DNA of 64,000 bases from Candidatus Intricatilinea gracilis (GCA_016702605.1 JADJDQ010000006.1:62001-126000), one strand, 5' to 3'. Numbered from the stretch's first letter, positions 17,901 through 27,405 are shown. Notes: generated by a model not told the origin, from the sequence alone. Numbers and translations are program-made.

Positions 17901-18457
17901 GGCGGAACTCCGATGGCAAGTGTCTGCGCCTGGGCAAGCGGCAGGTAGGTGAAACGCAGCAGCAGGGGCTGGTCGGGCAACACACCGTCGACGCGGTAAC
18001 GGCCATCGATCTCGTCGCCGGCGCTGGCCACGATGAGGCGTTCACCGGCCAGCAGATACCAGCGTGTGGCTCCGGCCGCTTCTTCGAGGCGGCCCATGTA
18101 CTTGAAGGGCAGCGGCGGCGCCTGCGGTGGTGCGGGTGGCGGCAGCTCGACCGGCGCCGGCGGCGGTGGTGGTGGCAAGGCCGGCGCCACCCGCGTCCAG
18201 CTGCGCGGCGCAAAGGCATCCAGAGGTGCACTGGCCGGCGCCGCACGGGTGGTCAGGCGGCGGGTGTCCAGGCTCGGTGTCGACGCGGCCGCTGCCGCGG
18301 ACGGGGCTGCTTGCGCAAGGGCACCACCGCCACGCACACCGACCATCATGGCGATCAGGCCACAGGTCGCCACCGTTGCCGCTGCCCGGCACAGGTCAGG
18401 CCTGGTCACAGCCGAGCTGCAGGCGATGAGACGAACATCGGTGCGGCGTGGCGTCAT
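17897..18457 (-). CDS. PilP/GspC-like periplasmic secretion protein
   Basis: 186 residues. A basic N-terminus and hydrophobic stretch (VATCGLIAMMVGV) act as signal or anchor. A proline-rich linker (about 90-120) follows, then a small HR-type beta domain with PFKYMGRLEE and ERLIVASAGDEIDGRYRVDGV, typical of PilP/GspC proteins that connect the inner-membrane platform to the secretin. Overlaps with both neighbours (four bases each) indicate one operon. Confidence 0.75.
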   Translation of the reverse strand: MTPRRTDVRLIACSSAVTRPDLCRAAATVATCGLIAMMVGVRGGGALAQAAPSAAAAASTPSLDTRRLTTRAAPASAPLDAFAPRSWTRVAPALPPPPPPAPVELPPPAPPQAPPLPFKYMGRLEEAAGATRWYLLAGERLIVASAGDEIDGRYRVDGVLPDQPLLLRFTYLPLAQAQTLAIGVPP

Positions 18458-18993
18458 GACGCGGGCAGGTAGAAGCTGTAACTCAGGCGCACGTCGAGCT
18501 CGGTGTCGCCGATCTCGTTGCGCTGCACGCCGATCTGGTCGAGCGCCAGCGTCGGCAGCTCACGCAGCACCGTGCCCACGAAGCGACGCAGCACCGGGTA
18601 AGTTGCGCGCAGGTTCACGTTCATGCGGTAACGCGCCAGTTTGCTGCCCGGCGGGCTGCTGAGCTGGTAGTCGGCGTTCGACAACTCGAGGCCCAGCCTG
18701 GTGGCGATCTGGTGCACCCGCTCGAGCCCGTCCGGCAGCGGCACGCCCGGCTGAAAGTGGGCGTAAAAAGCCTCCAGCTGCGCCTGGGGTGACTGGGCAG
18801 CCGCCGCGGCGTCGGCACCACGTTGTGTGGCGGCACCACGTGTCGTCTGGGCACTCAAGGCCAGGCGCTGCTGATCGAGTGGCGCCAGCAGCAGGGTGTG
18901 TATCGCCAGGGTCAACATGATGAGCACCAGGCCCAGGGCGGCGGCAAGTTGTGGTGTGCGCCGCTCGGCCCACCAGATCAGGCGGGCGGTCAT
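18454..18993 (-). CDS. PilO/GspM-like inner-membrane platform protein
   Basis: 179 residues from ATG 18993 (MTARLIWWAER). The open frame continues 40 codons upstream, but that part overlaps the preceding gene and has no membrane-protein character. One N-terminal membrane helix (LAAALGLVLIMLTLAIHTLLL), a short coiled region, and a ferredoxin-like periplasmic domain with YQLSSPPGSKLARYRMNVNL. Partner of the PilN-like protein next to it. Confidence 0.78.
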   Translation of the reverse strand: MTARLIWWAERRTPQLAAALGLVLIMLTLAIHTLLLAPLDQQRLALSAQTTRGAATQRGADAAAAAQSPQAQLEAFYAHFQPGVPLPDGLERVHQIATRLGLELSNADYQLSSPPGSKLARYRMNVNLRATYPVLRRFVGTVLRELPTLALDQIGVQRNEIGDTELDVRLSYSFYLPAS

Positions 18994-19018
18994 GGGTGCA
19001 ACCTCGGGCCAACTGCGC

Positions 19019-19780
19019 TCATGGCGAGGTGCTCCAGCGTGCGGCCAGTGTGTAGTGCAGCGGGCGCTCGGGCACGTCGTCACGCACGTCGTGGTTGAGC
19101 AGGTGGACACCACTCAGCACCACGCCGTGGCCGGTCACCGGTTGCTCGAGCCGGCGCATCAACACCAGGATGGCCGGATAGTTGCGTGCCTCACCGCTGA
19201 TACGAACCACACCCTTGGCCGCATCGGGCTCGATGGCCAGCAGCGCGGTGTCGCGTGTGAGGGCCGCTTCGATGGCACCGAACAACGGCTCCCAGGGCAG
19301 GGCGAGCTGGGTCAGGATCTGGCGCGCGTTGTCGAGCTCGCGGCGTGTCTCTTCGTCGATCACGGCGCCGCGTTGGGCAAGTGGTGGGGACACTGGTCGG
19401 GCTGCCGGTGTCGCTGCCGGAATGGCCGGCGACGACACCGGTGACGTTGTCGCTGTCATGGCCGCAGTCGTGACAGCCTGTGAGGCAGTCGACATGGCGG
19501 CGCTTGCGGCGGAGGTAGTGGAGGACGTTGTGGCAGAAGTTGCTGCGGCCGACCGGGCCGGATTGGCGCCGGTCGGTGCGGGCAGTTTGGCGCGCTGGCG
19601 CGCAGCGCGTTGCTGCAGTTGCGCCACGTCGTCCTGCAAGGCCGACCAGCGCAGCGTGGCCTGAACCGCCAGGCCCGCACCCACCACCAGCATCAGTGCC
19701 GCCAGCAGCACGGCGGGCAGCGGCCAGCCGCCCAGGGCCGGATGGCTGCGCGCGAGGTCGAGATCGAGCCGGCGCATCAC
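19019..19780 (-). CDS. PilN/GspL-like inner-membrane platform protein
   Basis: 253 residues. A short cytoplasmic start resembles the PilN leader (MRRLDLDLA). One membrane helix (about 20-42) is followed by a coiled segment, a long Ala/Thr/Ser-rich low-complexity linker (about 70-135), then a compact domain with LLAIEPDAAKGVVRISGEARN and ILVLMRRLEQ. In T4P/T2SS machines PilN pairs with PilO and docks to PilM. The ATG overlaps the stop of the upstream PilM-like gene. Confidence 0.76.
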   Translation of the reverse strand: MMRRLDLDLARSHPALGGWPLPAVLLAALMLVVGAGLAVQATLRWSALQDDVAQLQQRAARQRAKLPAPTGANPARSAAATSATTSSTTSAASAAMSTASQAVTTAAMTATTSPVSSPAIPAATPAARPVSPPLAQRGAVIDEETRRELDNARQILTQLALPWEPLFGAIEAALTRDTALLAIEPDAAKGVVRISGEARNYPAILVLMRRLEQPVTGHGVVLSGVHLLNHDVRDDVPERPLHYTLAARWSTSP

Positions 19781-20673
19781 ACCGTCCCCCAGACAGCCAG
19801 TGACGCCGTGTTCGGCGGCGCGCCCGACGGTGCATCACCCGGCGCTGGTGGTGCGCCAGGCGCGGCGAGCAGTCGAATCTGGCGGCCGGGGGCGAGTTGC
19901 GGCCGGCTGGCGCCCGCCACCAGCAAGACGTCGAGGCAGGCTGGGTCGACCTGCAGCGCAGCCAGCTCCTGCTCGATCACCGGGCCGGCGTCGGCGCCGA
20001 TGCGGCGGGTGCTCACGCTGAGCCATTGCCCGCCAGCCAGCAGTGCCAGGCACAGGCGGCCGGGCTCGATCAACGCCAGCGCGGACGGTTGCTCGGCGCT
20101 GGCAGCCGCCGCGGCCTGGGCCAGCACCTGGCGATGCTGGTTGAACGCGGCCATCAGCAGGCCTTGCATGGACGTCAGCCGCAGGCCGTGTTGCTCCATC
20201 AGACTTTTGAGCCCTGCGACCAGGCTGGTGTCGACGGCGCAGGCCAGCAGTGGTGCGCCGTAGCCGTCGTCGGCCAGTTGCACGGTCCAGTCGGCCACTG
20301 CCGCGCCGTGAACCTGCTCGAAACGCAGGCGCGCCAGCGTCGCCAGCTCGTTGCTGCGTGTCAGCGCCGACTGCCAGGGCAGCACGAGGTAACGCATGAA
20401 GTGGTTGGACAGGATGACGGTCACAGAGGCGCCGGCCGACATCGCCGCCGGCATGACACCGTCACTTGTGTTTGGCCCGGGCTCAGTTGTCGATTGCAGC
20501 GCCGAGTCCAGCGTTTGCAGGGCTGCCGCCCAGGGCGCTTGGCCGGCCACCGGCGTGCAGCTCAGGCTGGTCTGGTCGACGACAGATCGGTGCGGCCTGC
20601 GGCCCAGGCGCAGCAGGTCGACCCGGTCGGGCGCCAGGCCGATGAGCAGGCGCTCAGGCCACCAGCGTGACAC
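19777..20673 (-). CDS. PilM/GspL-like actin-fold cytoplasmic platform protein
   Basis: 298 residues without membrane helices. The N-terminus (LLIGLAPDRVDLLRLGRR) and the later segments VTVILSNHFMRYLVLPW and ALALIEPGRLCLALLAGG fit the actin-like fold of PilM and the cytoplasmic part of GspL, which links the assembly ATPase to the membrane platform. Sequence is diverged, so the name rests on fold-like features and gene order (E, M, N, O, P, secretin). It overlaps the end of the gspE-like gene by 20 bases. Confidence 0.7.
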   Translation of the reverse strand: MSRWWPERLLIGLAPDRVDLLRLGRRPHRSVVDQTSLSCTPVAGQAPWAAALQTLDSALQSTTEPGPNTSDGVMPAAMSAGASVTVILSNHFMRYLVLPWQSALTRSNELATLARLRFEQVHGAAVADWTVQLADDGYGAPLLACAVDTSLVAGLKSLMEQHGLRLTSMQGLLMAAFNQHRQVLAQAAAAASAEQPSALALIEPGRLCLALLAGGQWLSVSTRRIGADAGPVIEQELAALQVDPACLDVLLVAGASRPQLAPGRQIRLLAAPGAPPAPGDAPSGAPPNTASLAVWGTV

Positions 20674-22360
20674 GGTTGATCTCCTGCAATGTCGATTCGC
20701 CGCGTTTCACACAGTCCAGCGCTACCTGGCGCAGCAACCTGGTGCCGTTGCGGGTGGCGGCCTGACGCAGCAGGCGCACGGGCTCATTGCGCAGGATGAG
20801 TTCGCGCAACTCGTCATTGAGCAGCAGGATCTCGGCAATGGCGCGCCGGCCGCGATAACCCGTGCCGCGGCAGCGCCCGCAGCCGCGCCCGATGCGAAAG
20901 TGATAGCCACCCAGGTCGGCGCGCTGCAGGCCCGAGGCGGCGAGCAGCTTGTCGTCGGGGCTGTCGTCCACCGCGCAGTCGCTGCACACCTTGCGGATCA
21001 GCCGTTGCGCCACGATGCCGTTCATGGCGGTGACGAAGGTGTAGGGCTCCACACCCATGTGGGTGAACCGGCCGATCACGTCGAACACGTTGTTGGCGTG
21101 CACGGTGGTGAAGACCAGATGACCAGTGAGGGCGGCCTGCACGGCGATCTCGGCGGTCTCGGGGTCGCGGATCTCACCCACCAGGATGCGGTCCGGGTCA
21201 TGGCGCAGGATGGAGCGCAGGCCGCGCGAAAACGTCAGCCCCTTCTTCTCGTTGACGGGTATCTGCAGCACACCGGGCAGCTGGTATTCGACCGGGTCCT
21301 CGATGGTGACGATCTTGTCCTGGCCGCTGTTGATCTCGCTGAGCAGCGCGTACAGCGTGGTGGTCTTGCCGCTGCCGGTGGGGCCGGTCACGAGCAACAT
21401 GCCGTACGGTTCACTCGCCAGCTTGCGCATGGGTTCGATGTCGGCGGCGTCGAAGCCCAGCTGCGCCGGCGACAGACCCAGCGTTTCGGCGCTGAGGGAT
21501 TGTTTGTCGAGGATACGCAGCACCGCGTCTTCGCCGTGGATGCTGGGCATGACCGACACCCGCAGGTCGATGGCGCGGCCCTTGACGCGCACCTTGAAAC
21601 GCCCGTCCTGCGGCACCCGGCGCTCCGAGATGTCGAGTTCGGCCAGCACCTTGATGCGCGACAGCACCTGCTCGGCCAGCCCGGCGCCCGAGACATTGCC
21701 CACCGGCACCAGCACACCGTCGATGCGGTAACGGATGGTCAGGCCGGCGGGTGTCGTCTCGATGTGCACGTCGCTGGCCGCCGAACGTAGTGCGTCGTAC
21801 AAGGTGGAGCTCACCAGCTTGACGACCGGGCTGTCGTCTTCGCTGATCGACGTGATCGACAGCGACACACCGGCGTCGTCGAGTTGGGTGTCGTTGGCCG
21901 CATCGGCGCCCAGCACACTGTCCATGGCGCGCAGCGATTCCTCATGCCGGGCCAGGTAGGCGCGGATGTCGCTGGCATGTGCCAGGTGGCATTGGTACGG
22001 CTCGGTGAAACGTTCGTCGGCCCAGGCGCGCAGCCGTGTGTCGTAGGGGTCGGCCAGCACCAGCAGCAAGGCACCGCTGGCATCACGCAGTGCCAGGCAG
22101 GGGTAGGCGCTGACCTCGGCAAAAGGCAGCACGTCGAAGGCAGCGTGGAGTGTGTGCAGGTCGCGCATCACCAGCGCAGGCAGGTGCACCGTGGCGGCCA
22201 GCCGCTGCACGAACTCGTCGGGCGGCAGGTGTGCGGCAGCTTCGAGGGCCTCGATCAGGCTCGTTGCGCTGCCGGACCGGACACGCGCGGCTGCCACCTC
22301 GTCGGCGTCGAAGGGGACGATCCGGAACCTGTCCGGTGCGTCGATCAAGGTCATGGGCAA
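20654..22360 (-). CDS. GspE/PilB-type secretion ATPase
   Basis: 568 residues. N-terminal MshEN-like domain, then the RecA-like ATPase with Walker A GPTGSGKTTTL, Asp and His boxes, Walker B region ILVGEIRDPETAEIAV, and the family zinc-binding tetracysteine (VCSDC and CGRC) near residues 455-495. It powers pseudopilus assembly together with the GspF-like protein. It lies first in the compact block of overlapping platform genes, with about 220 bases separating it from the upstream gspF-like gene. Confidence 0.93.
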   Translation of the reverse strand: MPMTLIDAPDRFRIVPFDADEVAAARVRSGSATSLIEALEAAAHLPPDEFVQRLAATVHLPALVMRDLHTLHAAFDVLPFAEVSAYPCLALRDASGALLLVLADPYDTRLRAWADERFTEPYQCHLAHASDIRAYLARHEESLRAMDSVLGADAANDTQLDDAGVSLSITSISEDDSPVVKLVSSTLYDALRSAASDVHIETTPAGLTIRYRIDGVLVPVGNVSGAGLAEQVLSRIKVLAELDISERRVPQDGRFKVRVKGRAIDLRVSVMPSIHGEDAVLRILDKQSLSAETLGLSPAQLGFDAADIEPMRKLASEPYGMLLVTGPTGSGKTTTLYALLSEINSGQDKIVTIEDPVEYQLPGVLQIPVNEKKGLTFSRGLRSILRHDPDRILVGEIRDPETAEIAVQAALTGHLVFTTVHANNVFDVIGRFTHMGVEPYTFVTAMNGIVAQRLIRKVCSDCAVDDSPDDKLLAASGLQRADLGGYHFRIGRGCGRCRGTGYRGRRAIAEILLLNDELRELILRNEPVRLLRQAATRNGTRLLRQVALDCVKRGESTLQEINRVTLVA

Positions 22361-22584
22361 GGAGCCAGGGACATGAGTCGCATGCTAGCGAGCGCCGATC
22401 CGGCTCGAGGATGGGTCGGGATGTGACAAATGATCGCAGGATAAGTGCGGCCGAACTTGATCGGACTCAGGTTCGAAACCCTGCGTGCCGCTGCGCAACA
22501 CGATCGACTGGCCGCCCCGGGGACGACCTCGCCCGTCCACGACCCACTCTGGTCAGCGCCGGTCGCTGGTGCGGGCCCTGCGGG

Positions 22585-23793
22585 CTAGCGGATGCTGTCG
22601 GCCAGCTGGAAGATCGGCAGGTACAGCAACACCACGATCAGGCCGATCAGACCGCCGATCACCATCATCAGCGCGGGCTCGAATAGCCGGGTGAACCACT
22701 CGAGCCAGCGGCCGAGTTCGTCTTCGTGGAACAGCGCGATACGTTGCACCATGTGCGGCAGGCGGCCGCTGCGTTCACCCACACCCAGCAGGCGCAGCGA
22801 CACGGCGGTGGTCAGCCCGTGGCGCTCGAAGGCGCGCGACACCGGCTGGCCGGCGCGGATGTCGGCCGCGGCCCGGGCCAGACCGGCGCGCAAGCTGGGC
22901 GAGAGCAGGCCACCCGACATGTCCAGCGCGCTGGGCAGGGTCACACCACTGTCGAGCAACATGCCCAGCGTGCGGTACAGCCGCGCCAGCTCGTACAGCG
23001 CCAGGTGCCGGCCGATCACCGGCATGCGCCACAGCCGCCGTACCAGCGCAGCACGCACCGGCGCCCGGCCGAGCAGGTAGGCGACGCCACCCAGCAGCGC
23101 CAGGCCCAGCGGCAGCACCAGCCAGCTGTGATCGTCCAGCACACGGGCCCAGTCGATCATCACCCGGGTCAGCCAGGGCAACTCGTTGCCGAGCTCCTCG
23201 TAGATCCGGCTGAAACGCGGCACCACGAACAGCAGCATGAAGGCCGCAACCAGCAGCCCGACGACCATCAGCACCACGGGATAGACCGAGGCCGACACGA
23301 TGCGCCGGCGGATGGCGTCGATCTGCTGGCGGTAGGCCAGAAATCGCCCGATCGCCTGCGCGATGTCGCCGGTGCGCTCGCTCGCCCGCACCGTGGCCAC
23401 GAACAAGGCGGCGAACACCTCGGGTTGGTGCGCCAGTGCGTCCGAGAAGCTCAGCCCGCGCTGCAGGTCGGCGTGCAGTTGCGTCAGCACCTGGGCGCCC
23501 GAGCGGCCACGTTCCTTATCGCTCAGCAGCTCAATGGCCTCGACCAGTGACAAGCCGGCATCGAGCAGCGACACCAGTTCCTGGCAGAACAACTGCAGCG
23601 AGAAGCCTGTGGTCGGTGACAGGCGCAGGCCGGCGAGCCGGGCCAGCGACGACCAGGGTGCACCACCACGCACGGCCACCACCTTGTAGCCCTGGCTGGC
23701 GGCACTCAGGCGCGCGGCGTTGCCGTCGGCGGCGTCGACGGTCAGCGGCACCACCTCACCGCTGGGGGACAGGGCCTGGACGATGTACTTCAC
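22585..23793 (-). CDS. GspF/PilC-type inner-membrane secretion protein
   Basis: 402 residues with two GspF domains and three membrane helices (about 170-195, 215-240, 375-398). Typical segments include FCQELVSLLDAGLSLVEAIELL and RLLGVGERSGRLPHMV. It is the inner-membrane platform on which the GspE ATPase acts. Reading is leftward into gspE. The N-terminus MKYIVQALSPSGEV fits the family, so ATG 23793 is well supported. Confidence 0.92.
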   Translation of the reverse strand: MKYIVQALSPSGEVVPLTVDAADGNAARLSAASQGYKVVAVRGGAPWSSLARLAGLRLSPTTGFSLQLFCQELVSLLDAGLSLVEAIELLSDKERGRSGAQVLTQLHADLQRGLSFSDALAHQPEVFAALFVATVRASERTGDIAQAIGRFLAYRQQIDAIRRRIVSASVYPVVLMVVGLLVAAFMLLFVVPRFSRIYEELGNELPWLTRVMIDWARVLDDHSWLVLPLGLALLGGVAYLLGRAPVRAALVRRLWRMPVIGRHLALYELARLYRTLGMLLDSGVTLPSALDMSGGLLSPSLRAGLARAAADIRAGQPVSRAFERHGLTTAVSLRLLGVGERSGRLPHMVQRIALFHEDELGRWLEWFTRLFEPALMMVIGGLIGLIVVLLYLPIFQLADSIR

Positions 23794-23855
23794 CTGCTGG
23801 CCTTCCGCTGGTCAGATCGTGGCTGGTCTGCCTGCCGGTGCCGGGCCCGGCGCGC

Positions 23856-24344
23856 TCAGCCGCAGACCTCGTAGCCGTTGTCGAAGACAATGCGCCACAC
23901 ACCCGGCGACTCGAGCCGCCAGGTCGAATAGAAACGCGCAAACACCTTGCCCGCCGGGTTGGCGACCGGCCCGTTCGACGAAGCCAGTGCGCCGCTGGCC
24001 AACACCTCGACCAGATCGGGGCGCCACGAAAACGGCGCGCCTGGTGTCGTGTAGAACTTCTGCCAATGTGCGCCGATGGCGGCCTTGCCGCGCAGCGGGT
24101 CACCGCCGTTGAGGAACACCGCGTCGTCGGCGACGAAGCTCAGGAAGGCCTCGAAGTTGCGCTCGGCCATGGTGCGCGCGAACGCCGTCTCGGTGGCGCT
24201 GACCTGCTGGCGCAGGGTGTCGACGTCGACCTGACTGGCGGGGGCCTGCATGGCGGGTGTGGCGGCGCTGGCCGCTGTGGCAGTCAGGCCGGCCAGCCCG
24301 CTCAGGCTGGTCAGACCGGACGACAGGGCATCACGCCGGTTCAC
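23856..24344 (-). CDS. exported NTF2/SnoaL-like (DUF4440) protein
   Basis: 162 residues. The N-terminus MNRRDALSSGLTSLSGLAGL followed by an Ala-rich stretch looks like a Tat- or Sec-type export signal. The mature part (about 40-160) has the DUF4440 pattern: LRQQVSATETAFARTMAERN, FLSFVADDAVFLNGG, GAHWQKFY and a final WRIVFDNGYEVC. These proteins form cone-shaped folds; some are enzymes, many only bind ligands. It overlaps the end of the upstream flavin oxidoreductase gene by 14 bases and precedes gspF by about 60. Confidence 0.8.
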   Translation of the reverse strand: MNRRDALSSGLTSLSGLAGLTATAASAATPAMQAPASQVDVDTLRQQVSATETAFARTMAERNFEAFLSFVADDAVFLNGGDPLRGKAAIGAHWQKFYTTPGAPFSWRPDLVEVLASGALASSNGPVANPAGKVFARFYSTWRLESPGVWRIVFDNGYEVCG

Positions 24345-25590
24345 TGATCTCGGGCAGTTGCACCTTGTTGTCGGTGCTGTACTGATAGTCGCGGAACACG
24401 TGTTCGGCCGTCAGCAGCTGGTAGCTGCCGTCCTCAACGCGGCGCGAGGTGTCCTTCAGCCGCCAGGTGGTCTGGCCGCAGGTCCAGATCTCGAAGTTGC
24501 GCATGTGGGTGCACAGGCAGGTCTTGTCCTTCACCGAGATGCGTTTTTCGCCCGGATGGGCCAGCAGCTCGCGGTTGTAGGCCGTGACGTAGGCGCACTT
24601 GCCGTTGGCGTCGAGCAGGTAGCCGTAGGCCTCGCAGTTGGGGCGGATGCCGTCGCCGATACCGGGGCTGGCCTTGATCATGCGCATCGGGTAGCCGGTG
24701 GGCGAGATCTCGTTGACCTCGATGTCGTCCTCGGCGGCCTTGAAGTATTCCTGCTTGATGTCGTCGGGCAGGCCACATTCCTTGGTCACGGTGAAACGTG
24801 TGGCCACCTGCACGGCTGCGCCGCCCATCTCGAGGAAACTCACGGCGTCGCTGCCGGTGAAGATGCCGCCGGCCGGAATGACCGGAATGTTCAGCTTCTC
24901 GGCTGCCAGGTAGTTCAGGATCTCGGCCGTGATGGTGGCCAGGTCGTATTTGGCCCAGTCCATGCCGAAGCCGAGGTGACCACCGGCCAGCGGGCCTTCG
25001 ACCACCACGTAGTCGGGCAATCGTCCGATGCGGCTGTTCTTTTTCAGGAACAGCTGCAGTGCACGCAGCGACGACACGATGATGCCGAGCTTGGCATCAC
25101 GAAAACGTGGGTGGTCCTCGATCAATGCGAAGGAGCCCAGGTGCAGGCCGGCCGCCAGGGTGATGCCGTCGATGCCGGCGTCCAGCGCGGCGGACATGCG
25201 CACCTTGAGCGTCTCGCGCGGCGCGTTCATCGTCAGCTTTTCCATGCAGTTGATGAACACCATGCCGCTGCCGCGTTTGCGCGTCATGGTCGCCTCGACG
25301 TGCAACTTGGTCGCTTCGACCAGGTGCTCGAGGTTGAACTTGACCAGCGACTTGTCCTCGGACTCGGCGTTGTACTTGTACAGCGCCTGCTTGGCCTTGA
25401 CGAACTTGGTCTTGTAGCGCCGGTCGGTGACCGTCTTGATCATCGCGTCCGAAATATGCCCCACGCCACCCAGGCGCGCCGCCTCCAGGGCCAGATCGGC
25501 AGACGAGATGTCCACACCCATGCCGCCGATCATGATGGGCACCAGCTCGTGGCGGCCCATCTGCATGCGGAAGTCATCCAAACGCTTCAT
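24331..25590 (-). CDS. NAD(P)H-dependent flavin oxidoreductase / nitronate monooxygenase family
   Basis: 419 residues from ATG 25590 (MKRLDDFRMQMGRH). The open frame extends 56 codons further but that stretch is basic, Pro-rich and family-unlike. The TIM barrel shows PIMIGGMGVDISSADLA near the start, YVVVEGPLAGGHLG in the middle and IPVIPAGGIFTGSDAVSFLEMGGAAVQVATRF, the FMN phosphate-binding part of 2-nitropropane dioxygenase-like enzymes. The C-terminal 100 residues carry extra cysteines (CLCTH, WTCGQ). Substrate unknown. Its stop overlaps the NTF2-like gene. Confidence 0.85.
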   Translation of the reverse strand: MKRLDDFRMQMGRHELVPIMIGGMGVDISSADLALEAARLGGVGHISDAMIKTVTDRRYKTKFVKAKQALYKYNAESEDKSLVKFNLEHLVEATKLHVEATMTRKRGSGMVFINCMEKLTMNAPRETLKVRMSAALDAGIDGITLAAGLHLGSFALIEDHPRFRDAKLGIIVSSLRALQLFLKKNSRIGRLPDYVVVEGPLAGGHLGFGMDWAKYDLATITAEILNYLAAEKLNIPVIPAGGIFTGSDAVSFLEMGGAAVQVATRFTVTKECGLPDDIKQEYFKAAEDDIEVNEISPTGYPMRMIKASPGIGDGIRPNCEAYGYLLDANGKCAYVTAYNRELLAHPGEKRISVKDKTCLCTHMRNFEIWTCGQTTWRLKDTSRRVEDGSYQLLTAEHVFRDYQYSTDNKVQLPEISEPA

Positions 25591-25947
25591 AGTCAACTTT
25601 TGCTGGGCCGGCTCCGCCGACCTGTCCCCATGTTCTGGTGGCCTCGGCACCGGGGTCCGGGCGTCAAGGTCGCGGCGGGTTGGGACTGTCCCGTGCCGGC
25701 CGCGCATTTTGGCCTGTTCCGGGGCCGGTCTTGCTGACACAGGCTGACGATCTGACATCGATCACCCGTTGTCGGTTCCACGGCGACCTGTGCGGGCGCT
25801 TCGACGGCATGCTAGCTTCGCCGAAAAGCCCCTGACTCATGTGCCCAGCGGCCTGCTGCCGACGGCATCGCCCGGCCTGTCACGGACGGCGAGATTGCCG
25901 GCGGTGACCACAAGCGCCAGCGGAGCGACCGGTCGCACGCATTGCCG
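25591..25947. other. intergenic region 3' of hoxC
   Basis: About 360 bases without a gene. It holds the 3' end of the hydrogenase transcript and the promoter of the flavin oxidoreductase gene. A 12-base perfect palindrome GCGACCGGTCGC lies at 25925-25936 just after hoxC. No hairpin with a T-run was seen. Confidence 0.5.
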
Positions 25948-27405
25948 TCAATGCACGGTGCAGACCATGCATGGGTCGAATGATCGCACCACGTGTTGCA
26001 CGGCCACCGGTGTGGCTGCGCCGGGCGACACGGGTGTGCCCACCAGCGCGGCTTCGAGGGCGCCGGGTGTGCCGGCAGCGTCGCGCGGCGAGAAGTTCCA
26101 GGTCGTCGGCGCCACGATCTGGTAGCTGGCGATGCGCCCGCCCTGCACCCGCAGCCAGTGGCCCAGGGCGCCGCGCGCCGCTTCGGTCAGGCCCACGGCG
26201 TCACCGTCGGCGGGCAGGTGGGCGTCGACACACCAGGGTTCGCCTGGATGCAGCTCGCGCAGCCAGCGTGCCATGTGGGGCAACACCACGGCGATCTCGA
26301 CCACCCGCGCCAGCACTCGTGTGAGCACATTGCCGCCGGTGCGCGCCACGGCGTCGAGCAGCAGCGGATGGCCGGCCGCCAGCTGACGGGCGATGGCGCC
26401 GGCCTCGACCACCTCGCCGCCCAGGCGCGGCGCCTTGCTCCAGCTGTAGGCGCCTGGTTTGTCGGGGTCGGGTTCGGTCAGGCCGCGGCTGGGGTGACGC
26501 GGCGCGCCGGCCTCGGCCATCCAGGCGTGGCTGGCGTCTTCGGTGATCTTGCCCAGGTCGAGCGGATGCAGGCGGGCGTCGCTGGCGCGCCACAGCCCGG
26601 GCGGGGCGAGCCAGGCGCCGTCGTCCTCGGGGTAGGCGCCGTGGCACAGGTAGCGGCCCGGGCCGGTGCCCAGGTGCGCCAGATCCAGATCGCGCGCCAG
26701 ACCCAGAAAGAAGCGCAGGTCGCCTTGCTGCGGTGCTTCGTCGACCCAGGCCCACAGGGCAGCCAGGCTGTCGATCTCCGCCAGGCGGGCCAGCGAGTCG
26801 CCCAGCAGCGTGGTTTCGACGAAGGACTGGAACTCGCGCACCTTGGCCAGCAGCCTCACGCGTTCACCTGCCTCGATGGCACGTGAACTGCCGCCTGGCT
26901 CGATGCTCATGGTGTGTGGCCATTTGCCGGCCAGGGTGCCCATCAGTGTCATCCAGCGCTGGCGCGCCGCGGTGGCTGCACGGGTGCGCTCGCCCGTCTG
27001 CGGGTCGTAGCGCCGCACCGCCTCGGCCCACCAGGCCCGCGCGCTGTAGGCGGGCCGGCTGAAGTCGGGCATGAAGAACAGGTAGAAGTGGGTCAGGTGG
27101 TCGGCCAGGTTCTCGGTCGCCAGCGTGATTTGGGTGGCCAGCCGACCGTTGCGCGGTGGCGTCACACCCGCCAGCGCTGCCAGCGCGTTGGCCGCCGCGA
27201 CCGACTGCGTCACCGAGCAGATGCCGCAGATGCGCGGCACGATCACCAGCGCATCGCGGGGCGCCTTGCCCTGCAGGATCTGCTCGAAGCCGCGGTACAT
27301 CGGCGCGTTGACGTGGGCTGCCGCGACCCGGCCATCTACCACGTCGAGCGTGACTTCGAGGTCACCCTCGACGCGGTTGAAGGGACCGACGATCTGGCGG
27401 CTCAT
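25948..27405 (-). CDS. hoxC: regulatory (H2-sensing) [NiFe]-hydrogenase large subunit HoxC/HupV
   Basis: 485 residues. It has both nickel-binding Cys pairs: RICGICSVTQS near residues 60-70 and DPCMVCTVH at the very C-terminus (Cys479, Cys482, His485). The protein stops exactly at that His, so there is no peptide for a maturation protease to remove. This and the ICGICSV form distinguish the H2 sensor class (HoxBC/HupUV) from energy-yielding enzymes. With HoxB it binds H2 in the cytoplasm and signals through HoxJ to HoxA. Last gene of the hydrogenase operon; about 76 bases after hoxB. Confidence 0.93.
   Translation of the reverse strand: MSRQIVGPFNRVEGDLEVTLDVVDGRVAAAHVNAPMYRGFEQILQGKAPRDALVIVPRICGICSVTQSVAAANALAALAGVTPPRNGRLATQITLATENLADHLTHFYLFFMPDFSRPAYSARAWWAEAVRRYDPQTGERTRAATAARQRWMTLMGTLAGKWPHTMSIEPGGSSRAIEAGERVRLLAKVREFQSFVETTLLGDSLARLAEIDSLAALWAWVDEAPQQGDLRFFLGLARDLDLAHLGTGPGRYLCHGAYPEDDGAWLAPPGLWRASDARLHPLDLGKITEDASHAWMAEAGAPRHPSRGLTEPDPDKPGAYSWSKAPRLGGEVVEAGAIARQLAAGHPLLLDAVARTGGNVLTRVLARVVEIAVVLPHMARWLRELHPGEPWCVDAHLPADGDAVGLTEAARGALGHWLRVQGGRIASYQIVAPTTWNFSPRDAAGTPGALEAALVGTPVSPGAATPVAVQHVVRSFDPCMVCTVH

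Noticed and set aside
22467..22484. T-arm-like sequence CAGGTTCGAAACCCTG, suggesting a tRNA between gspF and gspE
   Set aside because: The stem-loop lengths do not fit a T-arm and no acceptor, D or anticodon arms can be built around it.
25925..25936. Palindrome GCGACCGGTCGC as terminator of the hydrogenase operon
   Set aside because: Only six base pairs without loop or T-run; may be a chance palindrome in GC-rich DNA.
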